Source of the DNA: Cryptomeria japonica
Taxonomy: Eukaryota > Streptophyta > Pinopsida > Cupressales > Cupressaceae
Direction of reading: 5' to 3'
Assembly (NCBI RefSeq): GCF_030272615.1
Contig: NC_081413.1
Span: forward strand, 157,423,849 to 157,487,848
Length of the DNA stretch: 64,000 nucleotides
Shown here: positions 12,931 through 26,498 of the stretch, piece after piece
Layout: each line of letters begins with the position of its first letter
How positions within the stretch are numbered: the first letter of the stretch is position 1
Notes under the pieces: model-generated
Told to the model about the DNA's origin: nothing
Database searches by the model: none
The model's input: the letters and a program-made list of their open reading frames with translations, nothing else
Position numbers and translations under genes: made by a program

Positions 12931-14622
12931 TCAACTAAGAGAGTGCATCAATTGAGTATTTTTTTGAATAATACTCGTATTAATTTTCTCCAAGTCCTCC
13001 ATGATTAATCTGGAGGTTCCTTGGTCTTGGCTTTGGCTGTTGGTTCTAGTACATGAAACCAAACTAATCTTCCCACTAGCAGCACTCTGCCCACCCTCCG
13101 AAACAATCTTTTTCTTCTTTTCTCCCATGGGAGGGTCACTAGCGATGGTCCTAGTTCTATAATCAGTCATCATGGAATTAATATTTTCAAACCCATCAAC
13201 ACTATTGTTCATCACTTGCCTATAGATTTCCACCAGATTGTTTAGGTTTTCCTTGATCTCACTTGTATCCTCTTCCAACTTCTCAGTTATGCACTCTTGG
13301 TCTACCTTCATAGTTTCCACATCCTAAGAATTTTTTTGGATCATACTCATGATCTTCTCAGATTTATTGGGTCCAAGGGATTTCGTGGAAGTGTCAACAA
13401 TTCCTTTAATCCTATCTTTTAGGGATCCAATTTCCTTCTCCACCCACTTCCAATAGTTCTCTCGACTTCTGGTAGCCTCCAATAGAAGATTTCCCATCAC
13501 CCTCTCCTCCTTTGTCTCGCCTTTATTTTCCTTAATCACAAGCCCCTATTTCTCATCATCCACCTTGATAGGTATGTCCAACCTAATCTCGTGGTCCAAG
13601 ACTTTGGACCCACTAGATTTGGTAAGTTTTGATTTCTTTTTGGTTGGTGGCTTCGGGTCTTGCATTTTCCTACTGCTAGATTTGAAATTACTAGCCACCC
13701 ACCTTGGAGGATTGATTTTCCTGCTACCGTTAGTTCCCGGGGTCACCATAAACTCCCCATCTTTCTTTGGTCTATACTTTGGGTCCTCCATATCCTTGAT
13801 ATCATGCCAATACATGGCCGCACTACTATCATCCTCATCCATCTTTGTATCAGAAACCAACTGCATATCAAGGTTAGAAGAGGAAATGTGGGTATTATCC
13901 TTGGGGGAGGGTTTCACTTCATGAGCTTGGGTGTATTCCATAATCAACAAGATAAGCCTTTCATGAATCACAGGGTTATCCTAGTTTTCAAAATGTTTAA
14001 CTAAACTATTCTCCAAGGACGAAACCAAATAAAAGGGGATGGAAATCAATCTACCATGCCTAAAATCATTTAAGATAGTAAAATTATGAGAGAAAATACT
14101 AGCATATCTACCATCCAGGGTGATGTACCTAATGATGAATTATCCCATATCAGCCCAAAGGGAAATCAACTCCTTCCTATTATAGCCACCATCCATCATT
14201 TTCGTAACCCTCAGTCTTTCCTTCTCCCTATCATAAAAGGAAACAATAGCCTCCTCACCTGACTTCCTGTCTCTATAGAATTTTTTGCCTTTCATATCCT
14301 GACCCGTAATAGTGGCAACCATATTTTCATTGACTTGAAACTATGCACCAAAGGCATTCAAAACATCCTTATTCCAACCTTTAACAAAGATTTCCATAAC
14401 AATGGCAGAATGACCATGCAATCTCTCCAAAAAAGGGACCATCTCACCATCAGAAATTTCCTCCCAAACCTCCTTTTTCTTTTGCCACTTATCATAGGTT
14501 TTGGGTTCAAACCTATTCTTCTCACCTCCCATTCTACAACTCAAGCAAATAAGAGATTCCAGAAAAACCAGGAGGAAAGCAAACCAGAAACAGGGCAAAC
14601 TGAAAGTTCTAACACTTCTCAA
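12931..14622 (-). pseudogene. Accessory open reading frame downstream of LINE RNase H, unknown function
   Basis: A long minus-strand protein-like stretch begins near 14540 (MGGEKNRFEPKTYDKWQKK) and continues to 12931 through open segments 14140-14322, 13546-13971, 13324-13539 and 12931-13320, broken by a few stops. The N-terminal part looks globular (FLERLHGHSAIVMEIFVKGW, then YITLDGRY and FRHGRLISIPFYL). The C-terminal part is charged and K/S/D-rich, with helical segments that could form coiled coils. No known catalytic motif is visible. It lies inside the LINE target duplications, so it belongs to the element, but it is neither RT nor RNase H. Fusion, captured host exon or a normal extra frame of this LINE lineage are all possible. 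Confidence 0.55.
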
Positions 14623-14634
14623 AGTGGTAATAAT

Positions 14635-15138
14635 TCAAAATACCACCCCAACAACTCCCATCCCATCATAAATTTCATTGGAAAGGCTGAAGATATTGGC
14701 ATCATTTCTTTCTAGGTCGCACAGGGTTTTTAGGAAAGTTTCCTTTCCTCTGCACCATTTAACCACTGCCACATTACCCACCGCCAAGTTGGCCAAATGA
14801 TTTGCCAGTTTGTTTCCTTCTCGAAAAATGTGCCAGATCTTGAAATCCTCCAGGCTAGCTATCATTTCAAGACAATCCTTGATTAAGTTTGAAATAGTCC
14901 AGCTAGGCACCATACATCCCTTAATGCATTCAACGTTGTTAAGCGAATCACTCTCTAGCTAGACCCATTTGAACCCCTCCTTTCTTGCCATGTGTAGTCC
15001 TATGTAGGTGGAGATGGCCTCCGCAAAAGGGTTAGTCTGGGTGCCCAAAGGGAGTTGTACCATAGAGACCAGCAAACCCAAATGGTTCCTCGCCACTCCC
15101 CCACAGCCATCCAACCCAGGATTCCCTTTGGCTGCCAT
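14635..15138 (-). pseudogene. RNase H domain remnant of the LINE
   Basis: Read on the minus strand, the segment opens with AAKGNPGLDGCGGVARNHLG, the glycine-rich start of the plant LINE RNase H fold. It continues after a stop near 14958 with WTISNLIKDCLEMIASLEDF and HIFREGNKLANHLANLAV, the C-terminal part that carries the His of the active site. In a live element this domain would degrade RNA in RNA-DNA hybrids. The first acidic residue is lost to 5' truncation and the frame is broken, so it is inactive. Confidence 0.75.
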
Positions 15139-15873
15139 TATGTAATTAATGTTATGAGATATTGTAATCATTATTGTACTTCTAATGTATCTTGGATAGA
15201 GATTAATTAATGGAAATAATGGAATTGGATCCATGGTTATGCATTTAGTGTTGTATATATATTTCTAATATGATTTCAAGAATGGAGTAGAACATGGTAG
15301 ACAATTTAATATAAAGGAAAATAGATAACATCAATGAATGATATATGGGTATTAGGAACATCTGGCATTGGTGCTTTAAAATGAATCTTAGAGGTTTATG
15401 GGATTTGTATTATTAATGAATGGAATCATGATAGTTACAATAGTGAAGGATTCTTGTGTATGCATGAAAAGAATAAATGATAGTAAGATAGTATGCATTT
15501 GATTATGAGAGTAATTATGATATCATGTCTATGATGGGATGTTCTTGGTAAGGTTATGTTATTGCTTGGATTAGGTAATGGCATTGAGATTCCCTAGGGA
15601 ATTTTATTGATGTATCATGTTCATTTCCTCTTGTATTATGCACTCTTAAGATTATGTTCATGATGATTAGTTTTTATATCTTGTTAATGGATGTTAAATG
15701 CATATGAGTAGTTGGTTGTATATGTTGTATTGGTAGATGTTTAAAAAAAAATAAAATTATCTCATGTTGCATGGTAGTTAGCTTTATTTCTCTAGGGTAA
15801 TTTGGCAAGCATTACAAGTGTCATTCCTAGGGGAGCATTTTGTTCATTTTCCATTAATGACAAAGAGGGAGAT

Positions 15874-17083
15874 TGTTGGGCAAAGGTTTTCATTATTTTC
15901 AAAGGTGTTGGTTAGTTATGTAATTAATGTCAAGGTATATGAAAGATTGCAATTAGTGTCATGTCATATTAGAGCATATGGGTTCGAGGAAGATAGAGTC
16001 AAGTACGTATCTTTATGTTATCACTATGCTCTAATTTTAGTAGTTCTTGATTGTCTATCACACATGATGTTTTTGGAAGCATCTATGGTTTTTTACGATT
16101 GTTGTTGAAAAATAGTTTATGTTTTTTGTTGCATTGTCATCATGTTTGTCTTTGCATCTTGTTACAATTAAGAGCTATGATTTACAGTTTATGTGTAAAA
16201 GAATGGTACATATGAAGTTTCATATTCTAGAGTTTTAGATATTTATATTTAGTAGACAAAAAATTATGAGTAATAGGTGTTCACTATGTTATTTGGCCAA
16301 TTTTGTTGATGTTATTTGGGACTAGTAAAGTGTATATTGGGTAATGTATAGTGTTTCCCCTCTCTTGGAGTAACATGTGGGCTTTATGACCTCACCTATT
16401 ACATGTTTTATTTATGGATTTTTATTGTGGCCAACTTGAAGATATTGTAAATGTATTCTTGGTTGATTTGTGATTGTAATTATCATTGTAATCCATATAT
16501 TTTATTGATCTAGGTTTATCCCTAGTATATGTGTTGTACAAGAGTGGTAGAAGAGTCATGCAAGATGCTTATTCATTTAGCAGAGATGGATTAAGGTGTG
16601 TGAATTAAGTTGTAGATCCTATTAATACTAGTACAATTTTCTATAGTAAATTAGTTTAGTATAATGGAACAATATAAGTTTGGAAGGTCTCCAAAATTCA
16701 TATCTTGTTGAATTTGAGGTTGGTGCTCAATTATTGAGTTAGAGGATTCGTTGTCTACTATAGGTGGGTATTTGCAAATTCATGGTTAGGGGAAGTGTGT
16801 CTCTAATGGGTTGGTGTCCTTAATATTTGTAAGTTCCATATTTTTTTATGAGCCTAGATTTGGACAATAGATCCAAGGAGCTATTCTCAAATGGTTTTTT
16901 GCTTTTGGGTTCCAATGTATATTTAGCTTTCTTATGTATTGAGGTTTGATTTTGTTTATCATAATTTACTTAGTTGCATTAATGATAAGATATGTTTCGG
17001 TAATGGTTCTAATGTTGGATTGGATTTGAAGTTGAGATTTAACATATATTAATTAACCCCCCAATATATATGTGTGCTTAACT
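15874..17083 (+). repeat. Right LTR of the copia-type element
   Basis: Begins TGTTGGGCAAAG after the purine tract and ends near TGTGCTTAACT, matching 6201-7462. The terminal CA has decayed. The next stretch, 17084-17350, shows no feature. Confidence 0.7.
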
Positions 17084-18037
17084 ATTATATCTAGTATGAC
17101 TCAAACTAATAGCATAACCTTAGTATTCATGGAATTTTCTTGAAAATGGTCTCTAAGAGGTCTTATTGATATAATTTGAGGGTATTGGATCAAGGCTATA
17201 TATTTCATGTTACAAGAAATGATATGGATTCATTACAATTTTTGTGCATGGAGAAGCCTCCAAGTTGCACCTCTTGATAAGTGCAACTTTGAGTGGACAT
17301 TGATTGGCTTGATTTCGATAGATAGGATTTTCTTATTTAGATCAAATAGCAAGGTGTGCACCTTCTCACACATGTGTGATAATATTTATGGGGAAGAGGA
17401 ATATGAAATAAATACTTAGACATATATGAGGATACATGGAGAAGAGATATTATGGCATGTTTCTTATCACATGTGTGTTAGGTTATGTGGGGAAACAAAA
17501 CACAAGATGTGTTAGATCATATGGAGAAGGAAAAACATGAATTATATTTTCTCACACGTGTGATAGATCATATGGGGAGTACAAATAGTATAATATTTTA
17601 GGATAAATATAGGAATGAGATTCCATATGATGATTTTATGGGTAAGTGGGCTTTGATGTGACTAATGATTGTTTTAATTACTCATGTTTTGAATTTGTGT
17701 AAATACAATAATTAAGTTAATAAATGGAGATTTAGAAAACAAGGAATTAAAAGAAGCTTTATTTTTCTTTTTTTTGATGATGTGCATGATGAATTTAAAC
17801 AAATATTTTTTAAATTTACTTATTTAAGGTGGAACTTTAGAAGGACTAATTACTTATATAAAATCTTTTGATTTATTCAAGAAAATCTAGAAGGAATATT
17901 TGATAAATTAATTTAATAATTAAAATTATTTAATTAATGTTAGATTGATAATTAAGGTAATTTTAATTGATTTAGGTATATTAGTATTAGTCCAAAGATA
18001 TTTCTACATGTGCATATTATTCCCTTGTTTGAGATGT

Positions 18038-18270
18038 GTATAATTTAATGTGAGTAGTATTGTTTATATATATAGTGGTTGGAGCAACATGTCCTAGTTA
18101 GTTGGAAGAATGATAGTATAATTTAATGCGAGTAGTATTGTTTATATATATAGTGGTAGGAGCAACACATCCTAGTTAGATGAAAGAATGGCAGTATAAT
18201 TTAATGTAGGAGTATTGTTTGTATATATAGTGGTTGGAGCAACATAACCTATTTAGTTGGAAGAAATGAT
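18038..18270 (+). repeat. Three tandem copies of a 78 bp unit upstream of the P450
   Basis: Units begin at 18038, 18116 and 18194, each opening GTATAATTTAATG and containing TTTATATATATAGTGG followed by GGAGCAACA. Copy B of the duplication has a single unit at about 25341-25419. The array ends about 1 kb before the P450 start codon. Confidence 0.85.
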
Positions 18271-18854
18271 GAAAATGAAGTAGTAAGAATATGCCCCTTT
18301 AGGATGTTTTTTTTTGTCAAAAAGGGCATATAGGAGATCTTGAAAAGTAGTGATTGAATGAAAAATTAAATAGAGAAAAAATAAGGATGACCTAGGGGAT
18401 GCAAATAGGTGCTTTGCACTCCTAGCCTTTAGAGGTTTAAAACACAAAACTCACAAAGGAGCTAGGATAAGATGGATTATGAGTTACAATATATTTATTT
18501 TAAATTTTTTATTATTTTATCAAATATGTAGATGTTGATATCTCTTTAGGGATTTAGAGGAATCTTTGGAAAATTTCTTCGAGTAAGAAGATTAGAGGTG
18601 CTTGACATTATTTAGTAGAAAAGCTTGCCTGTTCAAACATCATCATTTCAATGAATGGACATAAAATAATACTTCTATTAAAATTAAAATCCTAAAATAA
18701 TTTTTAATTAAAATAAGAATATCAGATATGATGACAAGAAACATAAGATATGAAACCAACCAAATACATGATATGACATTTACATTAGTTTTTCTTTCTT
18801 TTAACTTCTAATGTAGACTTTTGATTAATTTTATTGCCTTTATAAATATAAAAA

Positions 18855-19254
18855 ATTACAGCAACAGCCAAGGATGGTGTAAAATAATGTTGCAGGCAAC
18901 CATCTCCTACAGCATCAAGCGTGAGGAATCTCAATGTGACAGGGAAACAATTGTATTTTCGAAACGAACGATTCCATATTTGTCTGGTAAATACGTCCCA
19001 GAGGATTGTCCATGCACGGGGTCTTGACTTTCATTGAAAATAACGTACAAGAAAAAGAATAAAATGATTAATTAGTTTCACATGAATCACAAGTATATAT
19101 TTTTAACGTTAATGGAGGATAGACTCGAATCTGTAACAGTAGCCTTCAATCCTTAATAACACCATTATTTTTAGCATTCATACAAGCCGCGATTGTTTCA
19201 TTGTTTCAAGTAGTTGTGATCTCTCTGCTTCACTTTTATTCCCTTCTGATCGAA
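18855..19254 (+). promoter_or_regulatory. Promoter and 5' leader of the P450 gene
   Basis: About 400 bp before the start codon are well conserved with 26060-26433, although the gene there is dead. A TATA-like box (GTATATATTTTT) lies at 19093-19104, about 155 bp before the ATG; the duplicate has AATATATTTTTAT at the same place. The leader shared by both copies includes ACAAGCCGCGATT near 19183. The start codon context is CGAAATGG, with A at -3 and G at +4. Confidence 0.55.
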
Positions 19255-20970
<1,716 letters not shown>

Positions 20971-21394
20971 TTTCATTGGAGGTCTGCTTCAAAATTATGG
21001 AAATAGATGTGGTAAATATATTATTTAGATGTTAAATATTGGATTGTATCGTTCGAGTGGTTGAAGTAGTTACCTGTCAAAATGTTTCTGGTGTGAGGTT
21101 GTGAAATGAAAGATGATAAATCAAATTTGGCTTTTTGCTTGATCTGAAACGACATCCATATTTATAATCATATAGAAGGTTTTTAAAGTTTGTAACTCTT
21201 GCATTTGTATAATATCACTAATGTTGTTTTGAACTTTTGCAACTTAATTTATTTGAACAAATTAATAGTTACATGTCTCTAAACATTCAACCTTTTTTTT
21301 TTTTTGATTTTCATTTCTATCCATATTGTCTATCATGATTATGTTAACAACAAGTATAACATGAAATTTATAAATAAAAAGAAAAATACTGAAT

Positions 21395-22280
21395 GTTTGA
21401 TGGTTATGGATCATTGGGAGATGGTAAAATATGGAATAGGGTAGCTCTACAAGCTATCTCTTAAAAATTTGGTTCAAATTAGAAAGATAAGGGTGTTGAA
21501 TGTGTGGGTACTAGGGTTTCACATGATATGAAGTATGATGCCACCTATAACTATCTTTTTTGTCCATTTATACATGTCTTGTAATTAAAACTAAACTTGC
21601 ACACATGGAAAATAGTTGTATTGTATAGGGGTTTGCCTAAGTAAAACCTTGTGTTTGCATTCCCACCTCCATAACAACAATAATGAGATGGAATATGTTC
21701 CCTTACAAGGACAAATTCTAAATAATTGATAAATGCTAAACTCACAAGTTTACCTTAGGTATGAAACCCACTCAAGGAGATCTACATAAAGGTGATGATT
21801 GAATGTTCTTTTGAAGTCTTGCAAGTGTTAGCGCAATGACATAATGACAAAAATAAATAAATAAAACATGAATCAATATTTGAGTATAGCTTTGATGTAA
21901 TGAAATTGTAGATGGAAAAGTGCTTGTAGCTTGCTACTCTATAATTTGATATCTCATTCATTTGTATGATTTCTCTCTCTAGTTCTATTTCTTATGAAGG
22001 ATAAGGGATCACAAAGGTTATTTTAGGTGTAGGCCGACAAATAACTATCAAATTCAAATTCAAAGATTGAGATAAAACACAAATAACTATCAAATTCAAA
22101 GATTGAGATTAGACAACCAAAGTCAAAAGGCCGCTACTCACAACACCCCAAATTTCAACCAATTTTGGTGGGATTAGGTAACTTGGCACTTCATTCCATC
22201 CAAAAATGAACCTCAAAGTAAGAACCAATCATTAAATATTTAAGCATAGGATTTTTAGTAAATTTTTAGGATATCATAAA
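21395..22280 (+). repeat. Dispersed repeat downstream of the P450, shared with the window end
   Basis: 21395-21460 matches 55735-55807, and 21460-22280 matches 63146-64000. Shared blocks include TTACCTTAGGTATGAAACCC and CATGAATCAATA. The other copy is split by the long solo-LTR element at 55808-63145. No coding frame is present. I cannot tell whether it is a transposon or gene-flank duplication. Confidence 0.7.
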
Positions 22281-24389
22281 GTATAAATGGTCTTAAAATG
22301 AACAAGGGGAATGCACACGAAAGAAAGTACAAAATAGAGTGTGAAATGGTTAGTGTAAACAATTAATGATGCTATAGTATGTGTGTAAATATGTAAATAT
22401 GTACATGTCTAGATGAATTTCTACATGTACATGTATTAAATTTGAATTTTAATATGATTGAATTCCTTACTTTTTATATGTTGACATTCATATTATTTGA
22501 TAGAATTTATTGAAATATTTTTTACTTGAACTAATTATTTACATCTATGAAGATATTGCTACAAATTTTATTTTGGGAAAAGTTTTGTCACATGTTCACA
22601 ACCCTACAAAATTTTATTTTGATAGATCCTTGATTCATCACAACCCTACAATCACCTATTTATTATGATGACTCATTCATAACCCAACATTATTTTTATC
22701 ATGTTGTATCCTCTATAAACCCAAATCACTTTGCTTTGGTTGATGTTTCTTTTGTTGCTAGATCATGTATTTTGATAATTATGAATCCTTAGAAACCCTA
22801 TATTATTTTCATTTAACAAATCCTTTGCATTTTCATATTTATTTTGATTAAATTCTAAATCATTGACAACCCCAAATATAACCTTTTATTTTTACATAGT
22901 GGTGGGAGCATTGTTAAGTAGTTGTGGTTGGCTAATTAACATTTCTATCACATGTTAATCATGAAATTTTGGACATGGAGATTTAGAGATGGACTTTTCA
23001 TTTCCAAGGTCATGTGCATATTTAGTATCTATATCCTTTTTATATCAACCGATTATTTCCAAGGTCATGTGCATATTTAGTATCTATATCCTTTTTATAT
23101 CAACCGATTATTTATTTTTATGTGGCCTTCTTGTTTACTTTGACATGAACAATTCATATTAATTCACATGCAAGTCAAACTGGAGTTAAAATGTAAGGTG
23201 AAAAATTACATTTCCAACACATTTTCTAATTAATTTTGAACCCACTTTAGCCATTTTTTTTCGTAATGCACTAATTAGAAGCAAAATGGTGGAGTTTTAT
23301 ATAAGTGTTATTATCCATCTTATATATTATTTGTTTACCGGTTCTTGTTCCCTAATGGTCTAGAACCAAACATAATACATATTATATTTCAAATCTTGAT
23401 TTAAAAATGAATTTACAATTCTTGAAAGAAAACAAAGCATATATCTACATTAACCTTAGAGAGAGTATACAAAGATACATATATGAATAATTTTAGTAGA
23501 ATAGTAACAATAAAGATAAAATATACAATATACCTTAAAAATATTTATTGAGATGAAGGTGTATATGGTGGAAAGAGAATAATGGAAACAACAATATTGA
23601 AAGACTAACAAAGATCCAACCACAAAACCTTAGTCTAACAATGAAAATGATCCACCATACACAAATGAAAATACCTAAGACCATGCAAATAAACAAAATA
23701 AAACAAGATATACCATTCACATGTCTAATAGGGTTTTGATCTCCATTGTCTCCTATTTCCATTGATCTTCTTTGATATATTTGCTCTCAGATTTTATGTA
23801 TGCACAAGAGCTCAACAAAGAATGGATTGTGGTTGATAGCTTGATCGCAAAAAGGTTTGATTATGTCATTAGGATTGATAATGAAGAGGGCATCCTCTTA
23901 TATAGAGATCACTGCAAGAAATGGAAAGATAAGATTAAAAGGTGTAAAGATAAATGGTTGGTTAGGATTAAAGGGTAGGTAGAAGAAATAATTAAATCAT
24001 AAACAGGGTAGGTAAGAGAAGATTTAAGAGATGAGTGACATGTGTCATGGTAGAAAAGGCTAATGAATTAATTAATTAAATAAAGATTTATTTAATTAAT
24101 AGAAGAAATGGAATAATTAAACAAATAAAATATATATTTAATTTAAGAAAATGACAATTTAAATAAATAAAAGTATTTATTTAAATTAGAAAAGACTTAG
24201 AAGAAGATTAATGAATTAATTAAATAAATAAAAATATCCTTTTAACTAGATAGGATAATTTTAAGTGTCTATAGAAGGTATTATACTAAACAAAAATATG
24301 AGAAAATGAAAAAAAAATTTAGCATATATTTTATTCTATTTAGAAACATTTCCAATACTCTTTCCTAACTTATCATTACATATTAGAAT
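22281..24389. other. AT-rich intergenic stretch, no gene seen
   Basis: Only short chance reading frames are present; the 68-codon frame at 23772-23978 has no family features. Apart from the tandem duplication at 23001-23110 and AT-rich ATTAATTAAATAAA runs near 24060-24240, nothing can be supported. Confidence 0.5.
23001..23110 (+). repeat. Perfect tandem duplication of 55 bp
   Basis: 23001-23055 and 23056-23110 are identical, each starting TTTCCAAGGTCATGTG and ending CAACCGATTA. Complete identity points to a recent slippage or an assembly duplication. Confidence 0.9.
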
Positions 24390-24715
24390 GCCTCCGTGTC
24401 CACCACTTTTTTCATGAGCTCCCAAATGCCCTCTCGGTGGGAGTCCTCCAACCACTCTTGATCCTTCTTGAAAAAAAAATCTCCGGGGTTTGGACTTTAT
24501 ACTTGGTTCAATGAATCTGAGCTAGCTACCATCAAGACATCTCCATTTTTTCTTGGAGCTTAATGCAAAGGATACACTAGGATTCAGTTGGTTAAAAGAT
24601 TGACACCACATCCTACTCGAGGGAATGATATTTGGGAAGGAAAAGAGGAGGAATATCCAATTGACCTTTAGGGTAGGGTGAGTCTTGTTGGGAAGTGTAA
24701 TTAGTTTCAAAGTGT
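24390..24715 (-). pseudogene. Short protein-like remnant, probably transposon derived
   Basis: The minus strand reads as a protein fragment across about 100 codons. It includes FPNIIPSSRMWCQSFNQLNP and, after one stop, FFFKKDQEWLEDSHREGIWE. The composition is more protein-like than the surroundings but I do not recognise the family. It sits at the left edge of duplication copy B. Confidence 0.25.
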
Positions 24716-26059
24716 CTTCTTACATGTGTGATGATACATGGAGAAGATAAATTATAATGTGCGAGGTTGTATGGGGAAAGCAAAACATGACATATAATCT
24801 CACAAACGTGTGACATCATATGGAGAAGAATAAATATGAAATGTATTCTCACACATGGGGAGTGTGAATACTATAATAATATTTTTTAGGATAAAATATA
24901 GGAATGAGATTTCATATGATGCCTTCAGGGGTAGATGGGCTTTGATGTGACTAGTGATTGATTTAATTACTCATGTTTTGAATTTGTGTAAATATAATAA
25001 TTAAGTTAATAGATTAAGATTTAGAAAGTGAACAAAACAAGAAATTGAATAGATAGAATTTTTATTTATTTTTGATGATGTGCATGGCGAATCTGAACAA
25101 ATATTTTTTTGATTTACTTATTAAAGGTGAAACTTTAGAAGAAAGATTAATTATTTAAAGAAAAGATTATGATTTATTCAATCAATGTTAGAAGGAATAA
25201 TTGACAAATTAATTAAATAACTAGAACTATTCAATAAATATTAGAATGGTATTGAAGACAATTTGAGTTGTTTTAGGTATTATTAGAATTAGTCAAAAGA
25301 TATTTTTAGGTGTGTATATATTTCCTTCTTTGAAATGACAATATAACCTAATATGAGTAGAACTATTTATATATATAGTGCTTGGAGCAACATGTACTAG
25401 TTAGTTTGAAGAAATGATAAAAAAGATGTAGTAAGAATATGCCTCTTTGGAGGGGTGTCTTGGCAAAAAAGGGCATGCAAGAGACTTTGAAAAGAAGAAA
25501 TTGAATGAAAAATTAAATAGAAAAAAACTAAAGATGGCCTAGGAGGAAGAAAATAGGTCCTTTCCTCTCATAGCCTTTAGATATTTAAGCACAAATCCCA
25601 CAAAGGAGCTAGGATAAGATGGATCATGAGTTACAATATTTTTATTTTTTGTTTTTTATTATTTTATCAAATATGTAGAAGATTTTGATGTCTCTTTTGG
25701 GACTTAGAGGAATCTTTGTAAACTTTCTTTTTGTAAAAAGATTAAAGATGCTTGGCATTATTTAGTAGAGAAGCTTTTTATATTCAAACATCATCATTTG
25801 AGTGAGTGGAGATAAAATGATACTTATACAAATGTTAGAACCATAAAATGATAGCACATATTTCATGCTTCTTTATATAATAGACCTTTTAATTAAAATG
25901 TTAATATCAGATATGGTGACAAAAAACATAAGATATCAAAACCAATGAAATGCATAATGTGACTTATTTACATATATATTTTTATTTAATTTAGAAACAT
26001 TTTAAATACTCTTGTTAACTTATAATATTAGACTTTTAATTAATTTTATTATCTTTATA

Positions 26060-26433
26060 AATAATTAAAAATTACAGCAGGCAACCATCATCTGCAGCAT
26101 CACGAGGTAGGAGTCCCAATGTGATAGGGGAACCATGACATTATCGAAACGAACGATTCCATATAAGGCTGGTAAATACGTCACCGAGGATTGTAAATGC
26201 ACGGGGTCTAGACTTTCATTTAAAATAGCGTTGAAGAAAAAGAATAAAATAAATAATCAGTTTCACATGAATCACTTGAATATATTTTTATTGTGTATGG
26301 AGGATAGACTCAAATCTGTAACAGTAGCCTTCAATCCTTGATAACACCACTATTTCCACCATTCATACAAGCCGCGATTCTTTCATTCTATCAAGTAATT
26401 GTGATCTCACTACTCCACTCCTAAGACACCTGA
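26060..26433 (+). promoter_or_regulatory. Orphaned duplicate of the P450 promoter
   Basis: Matches 18855-19250 including the ACGAACGATTCCATAT block, a TATA-like box near 26280 and the leader ACAAGCCGCGATT. Homology stops within a few bases of where the start codon would be; the copia LTR follows. It could still drive transcription into the transposon, which the sequence alone does not show. Confidence 0.6.
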
Positions 26434-26498
26434 CGTTAGCACAGGAAAAGAAATAAATCGAATAATGTCACCCTTATATTACAGAAAAATAGAAAATA

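Larger units (their letters stand above)
12762..15138 (-). mobile_element. 5'-truncated LINE (L1-type) with RNase H and a 3' accessory frame
   Basis: The insertion is bounded by a 15 bp near-identical duplication, TATGTAATTGATGTT at 12747-12761 and TATGTAATTAATGTT at 15139-15153, as expected for target-primed reverse transcription. On the minus strand it runs from a truncated RNase H domain to a 3' end reading TCTTTATCAAAAA next to the left duplication. The interrupted solo-LTR sequence resumes cleanly after it. Reverse transcriptase and endonuclease are missing through 5' truncation. Confidence 0.85.
9882..15816 (+). mobile_element. Very long solo-LTR-like element (family 1, copy 1) with a nested LINE
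   Basis: The element starts TGTAGTGCCC and ends GCATTACA, and is flanked by the identical 5 bp AGTGT (9877-9881 and 15817-15821). That is the footprint of LTR-retrotransposon integration. No internal direct repeat, primer site or coding capacity belongs to it, so it is best read as a solo LTR of about 3.5 kb once the LINE at 12762-15138 is removed. It aligns with 55808-59018 plus 62612-63145. AT-rich runs (10410-10700) and dispersed ATGCACT-like words (11525-11790) are part of it. Confidence 0.8.
6201..17083 (+). mobile_element. Copia-type LTR retrotransposon, gag only, interrupted by a solo LTR
   Basis: Two diverged direct repeats flank the element: 6201-7462 and 15874-about 17083. Internal sequence consists of 7463-9881 and 15822-15873; everything between is a later insertion. 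A decayed methionine-type primer site follows the left LTR, and a polypurine tract (CAAAGAGGGAGAT) precedes the right LTR. The internal part, only about 2.4 kb, holds gag-like sequence and no recognisable integrase or reverse transcriptase, so the copy was probably non-autonomous or internally deleted. No target-site duplication is visible, so the outer ends are approximate. Confidence 0.7.

Noticed and set aside
18821-19027. 68-codon frame upstream of the P450, with a similar one at 26135-26341
   Set aside because: It overlaps the duplicated promoter, starts upstream of the TATA-like box and shares only what the DNA duplication explains. No protein family is evident.
19201-19254. N-terminal extension of the P450 frame
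   Set aside because: It has no ATG upstream of 19255, and the MDIF start gives the usual family length and a good context.
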